Origin: Streptomyces sp. ISL-10
Lineage (GTDB): Bacteria; Actinomycetota; Actinomycetes; Streptomycetales; Streptomycetaceae
Length of the DNA: 64,000 nt
Direction of reading: 5' to 3'
NCBI RefSeq assembly: GCF_018614575.1
Contig: NZ_JAGGOJ010000015.1
Span: 1-64,000 of the forward strand
Both the position numbers and the translations under genes were made by a program. Under the pieces are notes generated by a model. The model saw only the letters and a list, made by a program, of their open reading frames with translations, did not search any database and was not told the origin of the DNA. Positions within the stretch are counted from its first letter, which is position 1. Every line of letters starts with the position of its first letter. This document shows, piece by piece, positions 63,493 through 64,000 of the stretch.

Positions 63493-64000
63493 TCAGGCCA
63501 GCCCCGAACTCTTGATCATTTCGACCGTGGTCTTCAGATCGTCCAGATCGTTGAGGTCGATGTCAGGTGCGTTCAGGGAAGACAGCTTGGGCAGGCCGGG
63601 CGCGCTGTCGACACCGGCCACCAGCGGATACTCGTACGTCTCCGCCGCGAAATAGGTCTGCGCCTCGGTGCCCAGCAGATAGTCGACGAACGCGCGTGCG
63701 TCCGGGTCGTCGCCGGCCTTCTTCACCACGCCGACTCCGGAGACATTGACCAGAGAGCCGATGTTCCCGCCCGGGAAGAAGTGGTTCTTCGCCTTGAGGG
63801 CGTCGACGGTGGTGCCTTCCTCCTTGGCCAGTTCGTACACGTAGTAGTGGTTGACCAACCCCGCGGCGATCCTGCCCGCGTTGACATCGGCGACGATGGG
63901 CGCGTTTCCCTCTCGGATCTGCGCGTCATTCGCCTTCAGCCCCGCGAGGAAGTCCTTGGTCTTCTGATCGCCCTGCTGCACCCGCATGGCGGTGATGAAT
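63493..64000 (-). CDS. Iron(III) ABC transporter substrate-binding protein (partial, FbpA-like)
   Basis: The C-terminal 169 residues of a class II binding protein; the frame stays open to the right edge, so the N-terminus and lipobox are outside the window. IVADVNAGRIAAGLVNHYYVYELA contains the tandem tyrosines (HYY) that bind Fe3+ in FbpA-type proteins; FFPGGNIGSLVNVSGVGVVK follows. It delivers iron to the permease whose gene starts 41 bases downstream. The complete gene is needed to see the other iron ligands. Confidence 0.88.
   Translation of the reverse strand, partial: FITAMRVQQGDQKTKDFLAGLKANDAQIREGNAPIVADVNAGRIAAGLVNHYYVYELAKEEGTTVDALKAKNHFFPGGNIGSLVNVSGVGVVKKAGDDPDARAFVDYLLGTEAQTYFAAETYEYPLVAGVDSAPGLPKLSSLNAPDIDLNDLDDLKTTVEMIKSSGLA

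Overview
The window is very GC-rich (about 70 percent or more, with G or C at almost every third codon position). Its gene families are those of a Streptomyces chromosome: a DUF6986 aldolase-like protein, a DUF6643 protein, SHOCT and BTAD proteins, TerD-type proteins and many small one-component regulators. Many genes begin with no Shine-Dalgarno and a TAnnnT -10 box 6-7 bases upstream, which is also typical of Streptomyces leaderless mRNAs. No rRNA, tRNA, CRISPR array or intact insertion sequence was seen.

Layout. 0-1.5 kb: the end of an upstream gene, a strong terminator and a citrate-lyase-like aldolase. 1.5-5.5 kb: an accessory patch with palindromic operators, a VOC protein, a recombinase/transposase relic, a TetR/DUF2867 cluster and a Ser/Thr kinase relic. 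5.5-12.9 kb: a LacI/ROK pair, a kinase-Nudix fusion, a metallo-beta-lactamase-fold hydrolase, an M20 dipeptidase and a geranylgeranyl-reductase-like flavoprotein. 12.9-23.2 kb: four regulator/effector sets (TetR with a deazaflavin reductase, a two-component system, MarR with an MFS exporter, a ROK repressor with an MFS transporter) and a SARP relic. 23.2-27.6 kb: a YihY/BrkB protein followed by 3 kb of decayed genes (phosphotriesterase, ABC ATPase, FtsX-like permease) around an intact SHOCT gene.

27.6-43.1 kb: an anti-sigma-like ATPase, a cysteine synthase/desulfhydrase-type enzyme, two SRPBCC proteins with a DeoR regulator, a membrane-embedded alpha/beta hydrolase, a beta-helix/AAA+ fusion, an Rv1733c-like protein, a Pro/Gln-rich protein, a double TerD protein, a glycosyltransferase, a second glutamate racemase and a PH-like membrane protein. 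43.2-49.9 kb: Lnt, a Nudix hydrolase, then a likely catabolic set of 3-hydroxybutyrate dehydrogenase-like SDR, PucR/GAF regulator and MHS-family transporter. 50-54.4 kb: a second accessory patch (zinc-ribbon protein, P450, sensor-kinase relic, AraC regulator, faint transposase-like relics). 54.4-64 kb: two DUF4139 proteins, a YjbR/MmcQ protein, a secreted SGNH hydrolase with a PKD-like domain, and an iron-type ABC importer whose binding protein runs off the right edge.

Most of the window is ordinary chromosome. The least explained parts are the 32-40 kb membrane hydrolase/AAA/TerD neighbourhood, the concentrated decay at 24.4-27.6 kb, the orphan operator pair near 1.65 kb, and the short tandem repeats between genes. 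I did not find a clearly new multi-gene system; the 32-40 kb neighbourhood is the best candidate.
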